Positions 8,920 through 16,915 of a stretch of 64,000 bases of DNA are shown piece after piece. The stretch is from Roseovarius sp. MMSF_3359. GTDB lineage: Bacteria > Pseudomonadota > Alphaproteobacteria > Rhodobacterales > Rhodobacteraceae. The stretch lies in the NCBI RefSeq assembly GCF_030733385.1, contig NZ_JASHJC010000005.1:62001-126000 (forward strand). Direction: 5' to 3'. The notes beneath the pieces are model-generated. The model saw only the letters and a program-made list of their open reading frames with translations, was not told the DNA's origin and did no database searches. Numbering within the stretch: the stretch's first letter is position 1; every line of letters begins with the position of its first letter. The translations under genes were made by a program, and so were the position numbers.

Positions 8920-9309
8920 CTATCGGCGGCTGATTGCAGCGCGCAGCACGGTCAGGGATGACTTGTAGATCGCGAGGGCCCGGTCATGCTGACGTTTGAC
9001 ATCAACGGCGGCCAACATCTCTGTCTCCAACGAGACCGAATTTCCATTCGGGTCCGCCATGGCATCACGCCGCTCGCTGACGCTCAGGTCAAACGGCATT
9101 GCGGTGGCATTGAGGTGCCCGGGCCGCGTTGCCCGCGGGACAAAACCCGTATCACCCGATTCGAGAATTTCCTTGAAAGGTCGCACGTCACGCGCCGCGT
9201 AACCGGGCGTGTCGGCATTTGCCATGTTCTGAGCAACGACCGATTGGCGCGCGCCGGCATGGACAGACATGGCATGGGCCATGCGAAAGATTTCCAGTTT
9301 TTCAAACAT
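8920..9309 (-). CDS. flgB: Flagellar proximal rod protein FlgB
   Basis: 129 residues from the ATG at 9309. The frame stays open much further upstream, but that extension lies over fliI and is not family-like. A GGGAG sequence precedes this ATG. The motif N-M-A-N-A-D-T-P-G-Y is near 27-36. The middle contains S-L-E-T-E-M and the C-terminus V-L-R-A-A-I, as in FlgB. It is the first gene of the minus-strand rod unit. The 85 bases to the divergent fliI start should hold promoters for both sides, but I recognise no clear sigma-54, sigma-28 or CtrA site there. Confidence 0.95.
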   Translation of the reverse strand: MFEKLEIFRMAHAMSVHAGARQSVVAQNMANADTPGYAARDVRPFKEILESGDTGFVPRATRPGHLNATAMPFDLSVSERRDAMADPNGNSVSLETEMLAAVDVKRQHDRALAIYKSSLTVLRAAISRR

Positions 9310-9394
9310 CGGGGCTTCTCCCTCGATTGGCTTCAACCAAGGCTTAACGATGATTCCTTTAGAAATTGTTTTCAGGAAATTATTGGAGAGTTCG

Positions 9395-10828
9395 ATGAGC
9401 AGATCAGACCTGTCCTGCCTGCAAGCAGAGATCGCAAACCTGCAGGCGGTTCGCATTCTGGGGCGTGTGCGGGCGGTGCAAGGCAGCACGCTGCGCATCA
9501 CCGGGCTTGGCCATGCCGCCCGTCTGGGAGACCGAATCAGGGTCATGAGGCGCGAGGGTGGATGGCTTTCGGGGGAAATCCTGCAGATCGAAGAAGACAG
9601 CGTTCTTATGTTGTCGGATGAAGCGCCAACGGGGGTCTCATTGGGGGATCGCGCCACGTTGTTGCAGGCAAGTGATATTGCACCGACCGAGAATTGGATT
9701 GGCCGAATCATTGATCCGTTTGGTCAGCCCCTGGACGGGCGCCCCCTTCTGCGCGGCCCGGTTGCGCGGCCTTTATGCGCAGAGCCCCCTGCGGCAACGC
9801 AACGCAAGACCTTGGGTGAGCGTCTGGAAACCGGCATGACGGCATTCAATACGCTTCTGCCGATTGTTCGCGGTCAAAGGGTGGGCCTTTTCGCCGGGTC
9901 CGGGGTCGGGAAATCGAGCCTGTTGGCGCATCTTGGTCGCAACATGGAGGCCGATATCGTCGTTTTCGCCCTGATCGGCGAGCGCGGGCGTGAGTTGCGC
10001 GACTTTGTCGAGAATGTTCTGGGGCCGGAAGGCATGCGGCGTTCGATCATCGTCGCCGCGACATCCGACAGATCTCCGCTCGTGCGCCGACGCTGCGCTT
10101 GGGCCGCGATGAGTGTTGCCGAACATTTCCGCGATCAGGGTCATCACGTGTTGTTTCTGGCCGATTCGATCACGCGGTTTGCCGAAGCCCATCGCGAGGT
10201 TGCAACTGCCGCCGGTGAAATTCCCGCCCTGCGGGGATTTCCCGCCTCCACCGCCCATACGATCATGTCGCTTTGCGAGCGGGCCGGACCGGGAGAGGAC
10301 GGCCGCGGCGACATCACCGCCCTGCTCAGTGTCCTGGTTGCCGGATCGGACATGGATGAGCCGATTGCCGATATCCTGCGCGGTGTTCTGGATGGGCATG
10401 TGGTTCTGGATCGGCAAATCGCCGAGCGCGGCCGGTATCCGGCGATAGATTTGCTGCGGTCGGTGTCACGCAGCCTCCCCGCCGCAGCCAGCGAGGACGA
10501 AAATGCCTTGATCCAACGCGTCCGGAAACTGCTTGGTGTCTATGCCCGGTCTGAGACGATGGTCAAAGCCGGGCTCTACGCGGACGGGACCGACCCCGAG
10601 CTGGACCAGGCGTTGAAGGTCTGGTCAGAGCTGGACGGCTTCATGGCTGAAAAAGAGGCTGGCTCCGTCGCAAATAGTTTCGACCGGCTCTCGATCATCC
10701 TGCGTCGCGCCGGTGCGAATGCAGCGCCGGGTCCGACTCCGCGACCCACCACTCAAACAACTGCGCCCAAGAGACCGGGCACGAATCTCGCGAGTGCGAG
10801 ACAAAATCAGCCAAACCCGAAGGCGTAG
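9395..10828 (+). CDS. fliI: Flagellar export ATPase FliI
   Basis: 477 residues from the ATG at 9395, which has GGAGAG at 9385-9390. The frame could begin earlier, but the upstream part overlaps flgB. It is a hexameric F1-type ATPase that feeds substrates to the export gate. Walker A G-S-G-V-G-K-S is at about 168-174, and the Walker B region V-L-F-L-A-D-S-I-T-R-F follows near 249-259. FliI proteins are usually about 440 residues. Here the last 35-40 residues form a Pro/Thr/Asn-rich tail beyond the catalytic domain. fliH and fliF are not nearby. Confidence 0.95.
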   Translation: MSRSDLSCLQAEIANLQAVRILGRVRAVQGSTLRITGLGHAARLGDRIRVMRREGGWLSGEILQIEEDSVLMLSDEAPTGVSLGDRATLLQASDIAPTENWIGRIIDPFGQPLDGRPLLRGPVARPLCAEPPAATQRKTLGERLETGMTAFNTLLPIVRGQRVGLFAGSGVGKSSLLAHLGRNMEADIVVFALIGERGRELRDFVENVLGPEGMRRSIIVAATSDRSPLVRRRCAWAAMSVAEHFRDQGHHVLFLADSITRFAEAHREVATAAGEIPALRGFPASTAHTIMSLCERAGPGEDGRGDITALLSVLVAGSDMDEPIADILRGVLDGHVVLDRQIAERGRYPAIDLLRSVSRSLPAAASEDENALIQRVRKLLGVYARSETMVKAGLYADGTDPELDQALKVWSELDGFMAEKEAGSVANSFDRLSIILRRAGANAAPGPTPRPTTQTTAPKRPGTNLASARQNQPNPKA

Positions 10829-10888
10829 GAAGCGAAAGATCCGGAATGGCGCGCAGTTTCGCCCAAGACCCTCACACGATATCTACTT

Positions 10889-10944
10889 GGCTCCTCCGGG
10901 AGCCCACATAGTTGGCATTGGTTCCTTTTGGCCTCGAAGAGGCC
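10889..10944. terminator. Two hairpins between convergent fliI and the DUF1217 gene
   Basis: GGCTCC/GGAGCC with a 4-base loop at 10889-10904 and GGCCTC/GAGGCC with a 3-base loop at 10930-10944, in the 127-base gap between converging stops. Neither is followed by a T tract on either strand, so they are at best weak or Rho-assisted terminators. Confidence 0.35.
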
Positions 10945-10955
10945 TGGTAACGATC

Positions 10956-11768
10956 TTACTGAGTTTGGAAGAGGTTGGGCGTCGATTGCAGAAGAGTCAG
11001 TGCAATCGAATTACTGGACTGGACCTGAAAAGAAGCAAGTTGATCACGTAGCAGATATTGCCGGATGAAATCTTCCTTGGCCTCGTCTGCATTCAGATCG
11101 TCCAGGGAATCAATGCCCAGCTTGTCAACGGCCATCTCCTTGAAAGTTTCCAACTGCCGGTCGATATCGAGCTGCCCGAAACTGGACGGCAAGCCAAGCG
11201 CGGTCTCGAACACTCTCCTCAAAGGCGGGGTCCCCATGATCGTGAACCATTTCGCATCCTCGGTACCCTCGGATTGTAAAACCTCGCCCAACTCTCGATT
11301 GGCATTCATCGCCAACCGCAAACTCTCGTCTTGGGCGCCAACAGCCACCTCAAATTCGACACTGCGAAACCGATCGGTAATTTCGCGGCCAAAGCCCGAA
11401 AGTCCGGTACGCGGGAACCCGAGTTCGCCAAATCCGAAGGCATCAGAGAGTTTCTTGTAACGCTCATCGGCAAGCCGGTTGGCCAGAGATCCTGGATCAC
11501 TTGTCCCTTCTTCGAGGACTTTCTTGATCAGGGCCTGGCTGTTGAGGTCATCCCCCAGACCAAAGGCCCCAAGTGCCACCTGCAGCAGCCGACGATCCGA
11601 CACGAGGTCGTCCGCCGTACGCACATTCCCGATATTCTGTTCAAAATACTCCGTATCGCGAACGATCTGCGGCGACTTGTTGAACAGATCGGTTTGCCGG
11701 TCGAGCGTGTTGTTGAGCAACACCCAACCCGGCAAGCCGCCAACGGGAAGGAGAGGTTGAAAATTCAC
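10956..11768 (-). CDS. DUF1217 family protein of the flagellar cluster
   Basis: 270 residues from the GTG at 11768, which overlaps the flbT stop as GTGA. An upstream extension of the frame lies inside flbT and is rejected. The sequence is soluble and helical with paired D-R-Q-T-D-L-F and V-R-T-A-D-D-L-V-S-D-R-R-L-L-Q-V-A-L motifs, in keeping with DUF1217, a family common in alphaproteobacterial flagellar loci. Its function is not established. Coupling to flbT suggests a role connected with flagellin production or with an axial or secreted flagellar component. There is no signal peptide or membrane segment. Confidence 0.8.
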   Translation of the reverse strand: MNFQPLLPVGGLPGWVLLNNTLDRQTDLFNKSPQIVRDTEYFEQNIGNVRTADDLVSDRRLLQVALGAFGLGDDLNSQALIKKVLEEGTSDPGSLANRLADERYKKLSDAFGFGELGFPRTGLSGFGREITDRFRSVEFEVAVGAQDESLRLAMNANRELGEVLQSEGTEDAKWFTIMGTPPLRRVFETALGLPSSFGQLDIDRQLETFKEMAVDKLGIDSLDDLNADEAKEDFIRQYLLRDQLASFQVQSSNSIALTLLQSTPNLFQTQ

Positions 11769-12172
11769 GACGGCCACTGCGCCAACAGGCGCTCCTCGCG
11801 CGGCAGGAGCGCGCGCAATGCCTTGAGGCATTGGTAGTGCTGATCTTCAAGTAGTGCACTTGTTGCCTCGGCCAACCGCATTCGGCTATCCGGATCGGTC
11901 AAAACTTGGCTCAATTCTTCGATGCTCCGGAGCAGCTTCAAGCGCGACTCTTGGGGATCCGCATCCCCTGACAAGACAAGCTGAGCCGCGTAGCAGACGC
12001 GACGCACCGGTGTCGTTGCATCCTCCGGGTGAATGGCATCCCGTAGCCGCAAAATATTCGCGTTTGGCGTCATGATTGACAGCCGAGAGCGGCGGTCGCC
12101 GTTTTCAATCACGGCCCCATTGATCAAAACACGTTCCTTGGGGCTCAGTTTCAGGACAAGACCGGTCATCAT
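11765..12172 (-). CDS. flbT: Flagellin mRNA regulator FlbT
   Basis: 135 residues. The N-terminus (L-V-L-K-L-S-P-K-E-R-V-L-I-N-G-A-V-I-E-N) is the FlbT signature. FlbT acts post-transcriptionally on flagellin: in Caulobacter it binds the fljK leader and promotes decay, while in some rhizobia it stabilises the transcript. Two consecutive ATG codons (12172, 12169) overlap the flaF stop, so flaF and flbT are coupled. The flagellin gene lies immediately upstream in the same direction and its leader carries a hairpin (see 13888-13903). Confidence 0.94.
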   Translation of the reverse strand: MMTGLVLKLSPKERVLINGAVIENGDRRSRLSIMTPNANILRLRDAIHPEDATTPVRRVCYAAQLVLSGDADPQESRLKLLRSIEELSQVLTDPDSRMRLAEATSALLEDQHYQCLKALRALLPREERLLAQWPS

Positions 12173-12543
12173 TTGACCCTTTCATTGCGTAACCCGCGCA
12201 TGATCGCAGTGTTTATCTCGATGAGCGCATCTGCGCTGGCTTTGCGTGTCAGCACTTTGCTGCTGTATTGGTGTGTGAAATCCGCCAGATAGACGATCCG
12301 CGCGCGCAGCATCTTTGGCAGCGGGTTCGACCTGTCGGCGACATCGGCCGCCAGGATCGTCCATAGGTTTCGATTGTCATGCAGTGCCGAAACCAGGTCC
12401 CTGAAACCATCGTCGCCCTTCCGGGCGGCTGCTTTCAGACGATGAGTGACTTTGGCAAATGCGTTGTATTCTGTATCTCGGTCTGTTGCGACCAGGTGTG
12501 CGTCATTACGGTACGCGTTCTGCGCCTTGGTAATCGCGTTCAT
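12169..12543 (-). CDS. flaF: Flagellin biosynthesis regulator FlaF
   Basis: 124 residues beginning M-N-A-I-T-K-A-Q-N-A-Y. FlaF acts in flagellin synthesis or secretion and works opposite to or with FlbT. The body has the family pattern F-x-K-V-T-H-R-L, then N-x-x-L-W-T-I-L-A-A-D-V near 58-69, and ends with I-N-x-A-I-M-R-G-L. It lies 75 bases downstream of fliC, with a strong hairpin in the gap, so part of the fliC message may read through into flaF-flbT. Confidence 0.93.
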   Translation of the reverse strand: MNAITKAQNAYRNDAHLVATDRDTEYNAFAKVTHRLKAAARKGDDGFRDLVSALHDNRNLWTILAADVADRSNPLPKMLRARIVYLADFTHQYSSKVLTRKASADALIEINTAIMRGLRNERVK

Positions 12544-12585
12544 TTAGTTTCCTTCCAGGAGAAGCTTCAGCTTGTTCGGAGATCA

Positions 12586-12606
12586 GGGGCGCCGATCAGG
12601 CGCCCC
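12586..12606 (-). terminator. Hairpin between fliC and flaF
   Basis: GGGGCGCC/GGCGCCCC, a perfect 8-bp GC stem with a 5-base loop, just after the fliC stop on the transcribed strand. No T tract follows. It is more likely an RNA-stabilising 3' end or a partial terminator that lowers flaF-flbT expression than a full intrinsic terminator. Confidence 0.55.
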
Positions 12607-12618
12607 CAAAAGTTCTGA

Positions 12619-13869
12619 TTAACCCCGGAACAACTGCAGGATGGCCTGCGGTGCCTGGTTCGCGATAGACAGCGACTGCGTTGCCAGCTGCTGCTGAACC
12701 TGCAGGGCCTGAAGACGCGCAGACGCTTCTTCCATGTTGGCATCTACCAGTGCGCCGATACCTGTTGTCAGCGAATCGGTCAGGTTGGAGATGAACTCGG
12801 CCTGAATCTCAACGCGTCCTTCGATCGAACCAAAGGCGGCAGCGCCATCAATGGCGGTATCGATCAGTGTTTCGATTGTGTCCAAGGATGCTGTTGCAGC
12901 AGCAGCGTTGGAAACATCAATGCTGGACAGAGCACCAAGGCCGCCTGAACCCGCGTTGGTGAACTGAGCAGAGACTGTCACGTCTTGATCTGCATCAGCA
13001 CCAGCAGCGGCAGCACCAGTCACGAACGTCAGGGTATTCGGCGAACCGGAATCATAGTCGATTGCGACGCCTGTGATGCCCAACGCATCAAACTGGTTCT
13101 TCAAGCCAACAGCAACGATCGCGTCGGTGTACGCTTCATCATAGGTACCCGACGGATCCAGATCACCAGCCTGCACAGTGTACGAGACGGTCTGCCCGCT
13201 GACCGTGATCGACACCTTGTCGCCCACGGCGAAGTTGTCGGTCGAACTGTCAATCACGATATCGCCTGTGCCACCAGCCTTATCCATGGTGAAGCCAGCG
13301 ACATCGTTGTCGGTGGTTGCACCGTCAGAACCGGCAAGAACTGCTTTGGCAGTGTAACCACCGGTCGACAGGTCTTGGCTGGCAACCGAAATCGACGACG
13401 CGGTGACGTTACCACTGGCGTCGCGGTCAAGCGATGCGAGAATGGATGCGGTACCGGCTGAGCCATCGACAAGGTTCAGACCATTGAACTGCGCTGCGCT
13501 CACAACCGATGCGATCTGATTGCGCAGGGCGGTGACGTCGTCGTTGATCTTGGTCCGGTCGACGTTGTCTTCCTGAGCGGCGACGATCTTGCCCTTGATC
13601 TCGGTCAGCAGGTCGGTAACGGTTTCCGCTGCCTGACGGCCCACGGCGATTGTCGACTGACCAAGCGACAGGCTGTCCGAGATGGCTTTGAAGCCTTTCA
13701 CATCAGATTCCATCACCTTGGAGATCGACCAGATGGCCGAGTTGTCTTTGGCCGAGGCGATGTCTTTACCGGTCGAAATCATGCCCTGCGTGTCGGCCAG
13801 GTTCTTGTTGACCATTTTCAGGGTTTGCAGCGCAACCATCGCACTGTTGTTTGTCAGAATGCTTGACAT
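12619..13869 (-). CDS. fliC: Flagellin
   Basis: 416 residues. The N-terminal D0/D1 part (S-I-L-T-N-N-S-A-M-V-A-L-Q-T-L near 3-17) and the C-terminal D1/D0 part (L-A-T-Q-S-L-S-I-A-N-Q-A-P-Q, ending L-F-R-G) are conserved. The centre (about 140-330) is Ala/Gly/Ser/Thr/Asp-rich and surface-variable. The frame has no Cys, as expected for a secreted axial protein. Start ATG at 13869 with AAGGAAT upstream. The leader contains a hairpin, and flaF-flbT follow. One flagellin gene is present in the window; others elsewhere cannot be excluded. Confidence 0.97.
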   Translation of the reverse strand: MSSILTNNSAMVALQTLKMVNKNLADTQGMISTGKDIASAKDNSAIWSISKVMESDVKGFKAISDSLSLGQSTIAVGRQAAETVTDLLTEIKGKIVAAQEDNVDRTKINDDVTALRNQIASVVSAAQFNGLNLVDGSAGTASILASLDRDASGNVTASSISVASQDLSTGGYTAKAVLAGSDGATTDNDVAGFTMDKAGGTGDIVIDSSTDNFAVGDKVSITVSGQTVSYTVQAGDLDPSGTYDEAYTDAIVAVGLKNQFDALGITGVAIDYDSGSPNTLTFVTGAAAAGADADQDVTVSAQFTNAGSGGLGALSSIDVSNAAAATASLDTIETLIDTAIDGAAAFGSIEGRVEIQAEFISNLTDSLTTGIGALVDANMEEASARLQALQVQQQLATQSLSIANQAPQAILQLFRG

Positions 13870-13887
13870 AGCATATTCCTTTAGCTT

Positions 13888-13903
13888 TGGCGCTTTTGCG
13901 CCA
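13888..13903 (-). promoter_or_regulatory. Hairpin in the flagellin 5' leader, candidate FlbT target
   Basis: TGGCGC/GCGCCA, a perfect 6-bp stem with a 4-base loop (AAAA on the mRNA strand). It ends about 18 bases upstream of the fliC start, just before the AAGGAAT ribosome site. The hairpin is directly visible. A role in FlbT-dependent control of flagellin mRNA is inferred from the known action of FlbT on flagellin leaders and from flbT lying in the same cluster. Confidence 0.5.
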
Positions 13904-14022
13904 GTTTCACGTCCCGCCCCCCACTCGGAAGACGGCCTAGCTGTCTTTCTGACATCTGCAGCTTGGGGTTTTCACCCTGCCGCGCCACCCGAGTTTTCGG
14001 ATGCTCGCGCAGGATGGTTGTG

Positions 14023-14045
14023 AAGTGCTAATGGAGTGCTAAATG
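14023..14045 (-). repeat. Short tandem direct repeat upstream of fliC
   Basis: Two near-identical units, GTGCTAATGG and GTGCTAAATGG, lie 11 bases apart in the 213-base gap between flgN and fliC, about 155 bases before the flagellin start. One-turn spacing on the DNA helix would suit a dimeric activator. No regulator is identified and no clear sigma-28 or sigma-54 promoter is seen near it. Confidence 0.3.
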
Positions 14046-14060
14046 GCACCGGCTAACTAA

Positions 14061-14082
14061 CCGGCATTTGAGACAAATCCGG
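14061..14082 (-). terminator. Hairpin at the end of flgN
   Basis: CCGG-ATTTG / CAAAT-G-CCGG with a 3-base loop, starting at the base after the flgN stop on the minus strand. One unpaired base interrupts the stem and no T tract follows, so termination is uncertain. Confidence 0.35.
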
Positions 14083-14442
14083 TCAGGCTCGTTTCTCGAC
14101 TCGCCGTTCGACATCGCCTTGAATCGTGCGCTTCTGGCCACTTTCATCATATGTTTCAAGGGAACGGCGAATACGACGGAACGCCGCCATGCGCGCAGCA
14201 ACCTTGCGGATACCTTGCAGAGCGCCATCAAGTAGCGCCTGATTTCGTTCAACTTTTACCTGTAATTCCTGCAATCCGGCCTTTGTCTCGGGACCATTGT
14301 CGTTCAGAGCGTCAATCAGGTTCTCTTTCTCTTCAAGCATGACCGGGATCTTATCGAGATCGCCCTGCAGCAGGGCATCCCGCTCCGCCTCCAGCAGATC
14401 ATCGAGACGGTTGATAATGCTTTGGGCTGTCTCAGTTTTCAT
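14083..14442 (-). CDS. FlgN-like flagellar chaperone
   Basis: 119 residues, all helical and highly charged. The N-terminus (I-I-N-R-L-D-D-L-L-E-A-E-R-D-A-L-L-Q-G-D) matches the early pattern of FlgN/FlgN-like export chaperones, which escort the hook-filament junction proteins FlgK and FlgL to the export gate. The C-terminal part is Arg-rich and ends R-R-V-E-K-R-A. It overlaps the end of the flgJ-like gene by 11 bases and is translated after it. Identification rests on size, helical pattern and context. Confidence 0.7.
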   Translation of the reverse strand: MKTETAQSIINRLDDLLEAERDALLQGDLDKIPVMLEEKENLIDALNDNGPETKAGLQELQVKVERNQALLDGALQGIRKVAARMAAFRRIRRSLETYDESGQKRTIQGDVERRVEKRA

Positions 14443-14719
14443 CGTTCTTCTCCATCATTGACTTGTAGAATGCCTCGGCCAGCCCGATCCCGCCCTTCTT
14501 GACCATCTGTTCGGCCATCGCCATGCGCTGGAAAGAGGCAAACTGATCTTCGCCGGCGCTACCGCTGAAGCTGTTGTCCTGTTCACCGAAACCTGCGGAT
14601 TTCAGCATCTCTGCCAGGAATGTGGCCTCGAGTTTCTCCGCGGCCTGCCGCGCTGACACCGGCTTGGTGATAGGGGCATTGGGCGTACGCAGCGATTGAA
14701 TTGGTAAAGATTCTGTCAC
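14432..14719 (-). CDS. FlgJ-like rod-binding protein without muramidase domain
   Basis: 95 residues from a GTG at 14719 with GAGG seven bases upstream. The upstream open extension lies over fliK and is rejected. The sequence A-A-E-K-L-E-A-T-F-L-A-E-M-L-K-S-A-G, followed by G-x-G-E-D-Q-F-A-S-F, and the C-terminal G-G-I-G-L-A-E-A-F-Y match the N-terminal rod-capping domain of FlgJ. The usual C-terminal glucosaminidase domain is missing, as is normal in alphaproteobacteria, where a separate SLT enzyme does that job (see 1-339). It diverges from fliK across 115 bases. Confidence 0.85.
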   Translation of the reverse strand: MTESLPIQSLRTPNAPITKPVSARQAAEKLEATFLAEMLKSAGFGEQDNSFSGSAGEDQFASFQRMAMAEQMVKKGGIGLAEAFYKSMMEKNDEN

Positions 14720-14757
14720 GGGATTACCTCGAATTGGATGAACTCTGCTGCATTCAA

Positions 14758-14769
14758 ACCGAATTCGGT
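14758..14769. repeat. 12-bp palindrome between divergent flgJ-like gene and fliK
   Basis: ACCGAATTCGGT, a perfect palindrome in the middle of the 115-base divergent gap. A 12-bp palindrome is expected by chance several times in 64 kb, so only its position makes it a candidate operator. Confidence 0.25.
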
Positions 14770-14834
14770 AAAGAAGCAGTAACTGTGTTCTGCAATGGTC
14801 CGGCTCACGTGGAAGAATCCCGGAGAGTTCATAC

Positions 14835-16178
14835 ATGCAGTCCCAGATCGGCCCGGCCACCCAAGGCCCAATGTCTAATCCGATACTTGCCGCCATTGGC
14901 AAGGAAAACGGCAATCGCAGCAACGACAACGCGGGCGATCGCGAATCCTTCCAATCGGTTCTTGAGGAGGCTTCTGAGACACCGAAACCAGAACAGGCAG
15001 CTCCAACCGATGAAAAGGCCGCCGAAGCCGATTCGGAAACTGTTCCGGCAGATGATGATACTACGCAGGCCCCGGTCGATGAGGTCGTCCCGGATGATGA
15101 AGCGGCGCTGGAGTTTCTCGCGAATGACGCTGATGAGCTGGTTTTCAAGCAGAAAACACCGCGCCGGGAATTGACGTCGGGAGATGTTGTTCAACTGGTT
15201 GCTGAGGCAGCCGAAGCGATCAAAGCGAGCACCAACACCGGTTCGCCAACGGCATCGCCGGACTCGGGCGTACCGGCGATCAGCAAGGCGGAAACAGCGA
15301 CGCCGGCATGGTTCTCGACATCAAGAGCGACAGAGGCGACCGGCCAGATGGTCGGCGCTAAGGTTGAAGCCCGTGAAGTCCTTCCGGGCGCCGCGCGCGC
15401 GGCAAACGGTAGGGAGGGCAACGGCCAACAAATCAAGCCAGAGGTCAAGGGGACGGAAAAGGCCGTATTGCCCATGGCGCAGGCCGTCATGACCGATGAA
15501 GAACCCAAACATGTTATTGAGCGGCGTCTGGCGTCTGAAGATCCGATGCCAGCCTTCGCGACGCGGCGGAACACCGCGTCAGGGGTCGCAACAAATCCGG
15601 TTTTTGCGGCGCAGTTGCAGATGGCCACCAGCACCAAAGCGCAAAACGTGTCCTTGGAGGACCAAGGTGTGCGTTGGATAACCGAGGCGCGGGTCACATC
15701 AGAGGCCGCGGCGCAGGAAATGCCCGCGACATCGCGGCTGCAGCAATCCACCCTCTTGCAACAACCTGACCTGCCACGGAACATTGCCGTCCAGATCGCC
15801 CAGGCCATGCGGCAGGGCGGCGCTGACCGACCGATGGAGCTGGTGCTGAGCCCGGCAGAACTGGGTCGCGTACGGATTTCGATGCTGGCCGGTGACGGGG
15901 CCATGACGGTTCACGTCATGGCGGACCGGCCGGAAACCCTCGACCTGATGCGCCGTCACATCGACATCCTCGCGCAGGAATTCCACGAAATCGGTTACGG
16001 GACGGCCGAGTTTGCCTTTGGCCAAAACGCTGCCGAAAACGGCAAACAGGGTGGCGATGGCGCAGATACAGGCGGCCTTTCCTCGCCGTCGTCACAGGGC
16101 GACATCGACGATGCCGCAGACGTTGCTGCCCCGGCCCCACTGCCCCTCCATTCCGACCGCGTCGATATTCGACTATAG
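14835..16178 (+). CDS. fliK: Flagellar hook-length control protein FliK
   Basis: 447 residues. FliK is the secreted molecular ruler that triggers the FlhB switch. The N-terminal 330 residues are acidic, Ala/Thr/Pro/Glu-rich and low in conservation. The C-terminal domain, about 335-405, has the hallmark M-E-L-V-L-S-P-A-E-L-G-R-V-R-I followed by V-H-V-M-A-D-R and a helical L-x-x-x-I-D-I-L. GGAGAG at 14822-14827 supports the ATG at 14835. flgD follows by 12 bases. Confidence 0.9.
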   Translation: MQSQIGPATQGPMSNPILAAIGKENGNRSNDNAGDRESFQSVLEEASETPKPEQAAPTDEKAAEADSETVPADDDTTQAPVDEVVPDDEAALEFLANDADELVFKQKTPRRELTSGDVVQLVAEAAEAIKASTNTGSPTASPDSGVPAISKAETATPAWFSTSRATEATGQMVGAKVEAREVLPGAARAANGREGNGQQIKPEVKGTEKAVLPMAQAVMTDEEPKHVIERRLASEDPMPAFATRRNTASGVATNPVFAAQLQMATSTKAQNVSLEDQGVRWITEARVTSEAAAQEMPATSRLQQSTLLQQPDLPRNIAVQIAQAMRQGGADRPMELVLSPAELGRVRISMLAGDGAMTVHVMADRPETLDLMRRHIDILAQEFHEIGYGTAEFAFGQNAAENGKQGGDGADTGGLSSPSSQGDIDDAADVAAPAPLPLHSDRVDIRL

Positions 16179-16190
16179 AAAGGCCTTCTC

Positions 16191-16862
16191 ATGGAAGTTT
16201 CCTCAACCACACAAACCGCCGCGCAATCCGCCCAAACATCCGGTGCAACGCAGCAACCCCGCAATGCGATAAGCTCGGATTTTGAGACCTTCATCAAGAT
16301 GCTGACGACGCAGATGCAAAATCAGGATCCTCTAAATCCGATCGAATCGGCCGATTTTGCCGTCCAACTGGCCACTTTTTCGACGGTCGAACAGCAGGTG
16401 AAAACCAATGACCTGCTGACATCCCTGGCGGATCGCGTCGGCGGCTTGGGTGTGGCGCAACTTTCTGGTTGGGTCGGCATGACGGCCCGGGCGCAGATGC
16501 CCGTTTCATTTGCCGGCACGCCGGTGACCTTGTCGGTCGAGGCCGCGGCGCAGGCGGATAGTGCCGAACTGGTGGTGCGCAACGACGCGGGCAATGTCGT
16601 CCTGCGGCAAGCCGTACCAGCCGAAAGCGGCGATATTGCCTGGACCGGGTTGGATGACAACGGCGCGCCGCTGCCGGCCGGAACCTATGCGATCTCGTTT
16701 GAGTCCTACAAGGGCGATGAACTTCTCGGTGCCAGTGATGTCGTGGTTCACGACCGGATCGTCGAAGCACGAAACGAAAACGGCGAGACCGTACTGGTCA
16801 TGTCTGGCGGGCAGGAAATCGCCGCGTCCGATATCCTCGGCCTTCGCGAAACGGCGAGCTGA
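16191..16862 (+). CDS. flgD: Hook-capping protein FlgD
   Basis: 223 residues. FlgD caps the growing hook. The N-terminal secretion/capping part has F-I-K-M-L-T-T-Q-M-Q-N-Q-D-P-L-N-P-I near 35-52, the family signature, followed by A-D-F-A-V-Q-L-A-T-F-S. Residues about 105-185 form the FlgD Ig-like domain with G-x-P-L-P-A-G-T-Y. It is the last flagellar gene before unrelated genes begin. flgE, often next to flgD, is not in the window. Confidence 0.96.
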   Translation: MEVSSTTQTAAQSAQTSGATQQPRNAISSDFETFIKMLTTQMQNQDPLNPIESADFAVQLATFSTVEQQVKTNDLLTSLADRVGGLGVAQLSGWVGMTARAQMPVSFAGTPVTLSVEAAAQADSAELVVRNDAGNVVLRQAVPAESGDIAWTGLDDNGAPLPAGTYAISFESYKGDELLGASDVVVHDRIVEARNENGETVLVMSGGQEIAASDILGLRETAS

Positions 16863-16915
16863 CGTCGCAACAGGGGCTTGTTCGGCAATCTGGAGTGGCG
16901 TAGCGTCCCGCGACC

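Noticed and set aside
14032..14070. TGGCAC upstream of fliC as a sigma-54 promoter
   Set aside because: No TTGC-type -12 element is at the required spacing, and the motif points away from fliC.
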